6,940 nucleotides of DNA from Erysipelotrichaceae bacterium (lineage in GTDB: Bacteria > Bacillota_I > Bacilli_A > Erysipelotrichales > Erysipelotrichaceae), in the NCBI GenBank assembly GCA_017511325.1, contig JAFWKS010000019.1, positions 1-6,940 of the forward strand, given 5' to 3'. The translations under genes were made by a program, and so were the position numbers. A model generated the notes under the pieces. It worked only from the letters and a program-made list of their open reading frames with translations, was not told where the DNA came from and made no database searches. This document shows, piece after piece, positions 6,000 through 6,940 of this stretch; positions within the stretch are counted from its first letter, which is position 1; the number at the start of each line of letters is the position of its first letter.

Positions 6000-6049
6000 T
6001 TAAATCAGAATGATTTTATAGTAAATATTTTATCTTGGAGGACTAAAAA

Positions 6050-6832
6050 ATGAATGTTAGTATTATGACTATTGTCTATGTGTTATTTGTGATCCTATAT
6101 CTTGGCTTTCTCTATTACAGAATGATCAAAAGAGAGATCCCTGAACCAATTGGTCTAGTTATGGCACTAGTTCCAATCGCTTTTGGAATGGCCACTTTTG
6201 ATATTTCCGGCTTTACAGGGATAAAGCTATATTTGGGCAATGCTACAACGCAAGAAGCTTTCGCTAAGCTTCCCGCTATACTTGAATCGATATCAGGTGC
6301 ATTTTTAGGTGCAGGTCTGCCAGAAGAGATCTTTAAGGGAATAGTCCTTATCGTTGCGATACTCATCTTTAAACCTAAGAAAGTATATGAGTACTGTCTG
6401 ATGGGCGCAGCTGTCGGCTGTGGTTTTACGATCATGGAAGAATTTGCCTATAGGGGAACTCCTAAATTATCTGCAGTGGCGATGAGAGCACTTCACCTTC
6501 CTGCCCACATGACATTAAACATGCTGATGGGAGAATTGTTTGGTAGAGCAAAATATAACAGATTAAATGGTAAAGGATTACAGGTTTCAAAATACATTCT
6601 TGGTTTCCTTGCCCCTGCATTACTTCATACAACATTTGATGCGTTTGCTTCTAATAACAGGCTTATATTGTATTCCGTTGCAAATAATAATACCGGAACA
6701 GAATTCTGGATCGGTTCTGTGCTGATGGCCGTAACTTTTGTTGGCTTAGCTGTATACATTTATTGGATGATTATAAGGCTTAAGAAAAAGACTCAGGAAT
6801 TCTGCGCAATGGAGACTGTATCTGATCAATAA
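6050..6832 (+). CDS. PrsW family intramembrane metalloprotease
   Basis: A 260-residue multi-pass membrane protein of the PrsW family, related at superfamily level to CPBP proteases. In Bacillus subtilis PrsW makes the site-1 cut of the anti-sigma factor RsiW. Motifs seen: PEEIFK with Glu92, Glu93 and Lys96; a GFTIMEEFAY helix with Glu130/131 and Tyr134; RALHLPAHMTLNMLMGELFG with Arg146, His149 and His153; and LLHTTFDAF with His193 and Asp197. Together these make a complete set of likely metal ligands. Hydrophobic segments lie at about 5-24, 35-52, 83-107, 114-132, 148-165, 182-200 and 219-242. The start has a strong GGAGG with an 8-base spacer. The gene lies 50 bases after the CPBP gene and 19 before the HTH gene, all on one strand. 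No sigma or anti-sigma pair is visible in the window, so any link to sigma-factor control is unproven. Confidence 0.88.
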   Translation: MNVSIMTIVYVLFVILYLGFLYYRMIKREIPEPIGLVMALVPIAFGMATFDISGFTGIKLYLGNATTQEAFAKLPAILESISGAFLGAGLPEEIFKGIVLIVAILIFKPKKVYEYCLMGAAVGCGFTIMEEFAYRGTPKLSAVAMRALHLPAHMTLNMLMGELFGRAKYNRLNGKGLQVSKYILGFLAPALLHTTFDAFASNNRLILYSVANNNTGTEFWIGSVLMAVTFVGLAVYIYWMIIRLKKKTQEFCAMETVSDQ

Positions 6833-6851
6833 TTTTGTACGAGGAGATATT

Positions 6852-6940
6852 ATGGCTAGAAATAAAGAAGTATATGCTTCATATAAACCTTTATATGAAA
6901 CTTTAAAGAAAAAGAATATGACTATTTCTGATTTAGTTGC
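6852..6940 (+). CDS. XRE/Cro-type HTH transcriptional regulator, 3' end outside window
   Basis: Only the first 29 full codons are present. The peptide MARNKEVYASYKPLYETLKK followed by KNMTISDLV matches the opening of short Cro/C1-type helix-turn-helix proteins (HTH_26 style), in which SYKPLxxxLxxKxMxxxDL begins helix 1 and the turn into helix 2. The ATG is supported by AGGAG with a 5-base spacer and by the 19-base gap after the PrsW gene, so it is probably the third gene of the operon. As a single-domain regulator it would be expected to bind DNA near its own operon, but the recognition helix lies beyond the window edge and no target can be assigned. Confidence 0.72.
   Translation, partial: MARNKEVYASYKPLYETLKKKNMTISDLV

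Overview
The window looks like ordinary chromosome from a low-to-moderate-GC Bacillota (Firmicutes), most likely a gut-type Erysipelotrichia or Clostridia/Lachnospiraceae member. This rests on GGAGG-type Shine-Dalgarno sites, hairpin plus U-tract terminators, and the gene families present (PF13350-type tyrosine phosphatase, CPBP and PrsW membrane proteases, a short XRE regulator). No rRNA, tRNA or species-level marker is present, so the assignment stays at phylum/class level. No transposase, integrase, CRISPR array, tRNA or rRNA was seen.

Left part (1-2362, + strand): the 3' part of a tyrosine phosphatase whose start lies outside the window, then an extended-SDR NAD(P)-dependent epimerase/reductase, then a small alpha/beta hydrolase 17 bases downstream. 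The last two almost certainly share a transcript. The phosphatase may belong to it too, across a 68-base gap. The substrates are unknown.

Middle (2363-4643): a 258-base convergent intergenic region with several hairpins, then on the minus strand a membrane-anchored PstS-like binding protein standing alone, without transporter genes. A divergent intergenic region follows, then a plus-strand polytopic membrane protein. Its only annotatable start is a TTG with no ribosome binding site, directly after an in-frame TAA. The reading frame upstream of that TAA (from ATG 3875) looks like the natural N-terminus, so the gene may carry a nonsense mutation.

Right part (4644-6940): a small lipocalin-like protein on the minus strand with a strong U-tract terminator. 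Diverging from it is an apparent + strand operon: a CPBP-family intramembrane protease, a PrsW-family intramembrane protease, and the start of an XRE-type HTH regulator cut by the window edge. The operon has a structured leader of roughly 100 bases, and a perfect 12-base palindrome lies in the divergent promoter region. This part is visibly more AT-rich than the genes to its left. Two unrelated membrane metalloproteases next to a one-domain regulator is the most interesting system-level signal here; a role in regulated membrane proteolysis, peptide or bacteriocin immunity, or envelope-stress signalling is inference.
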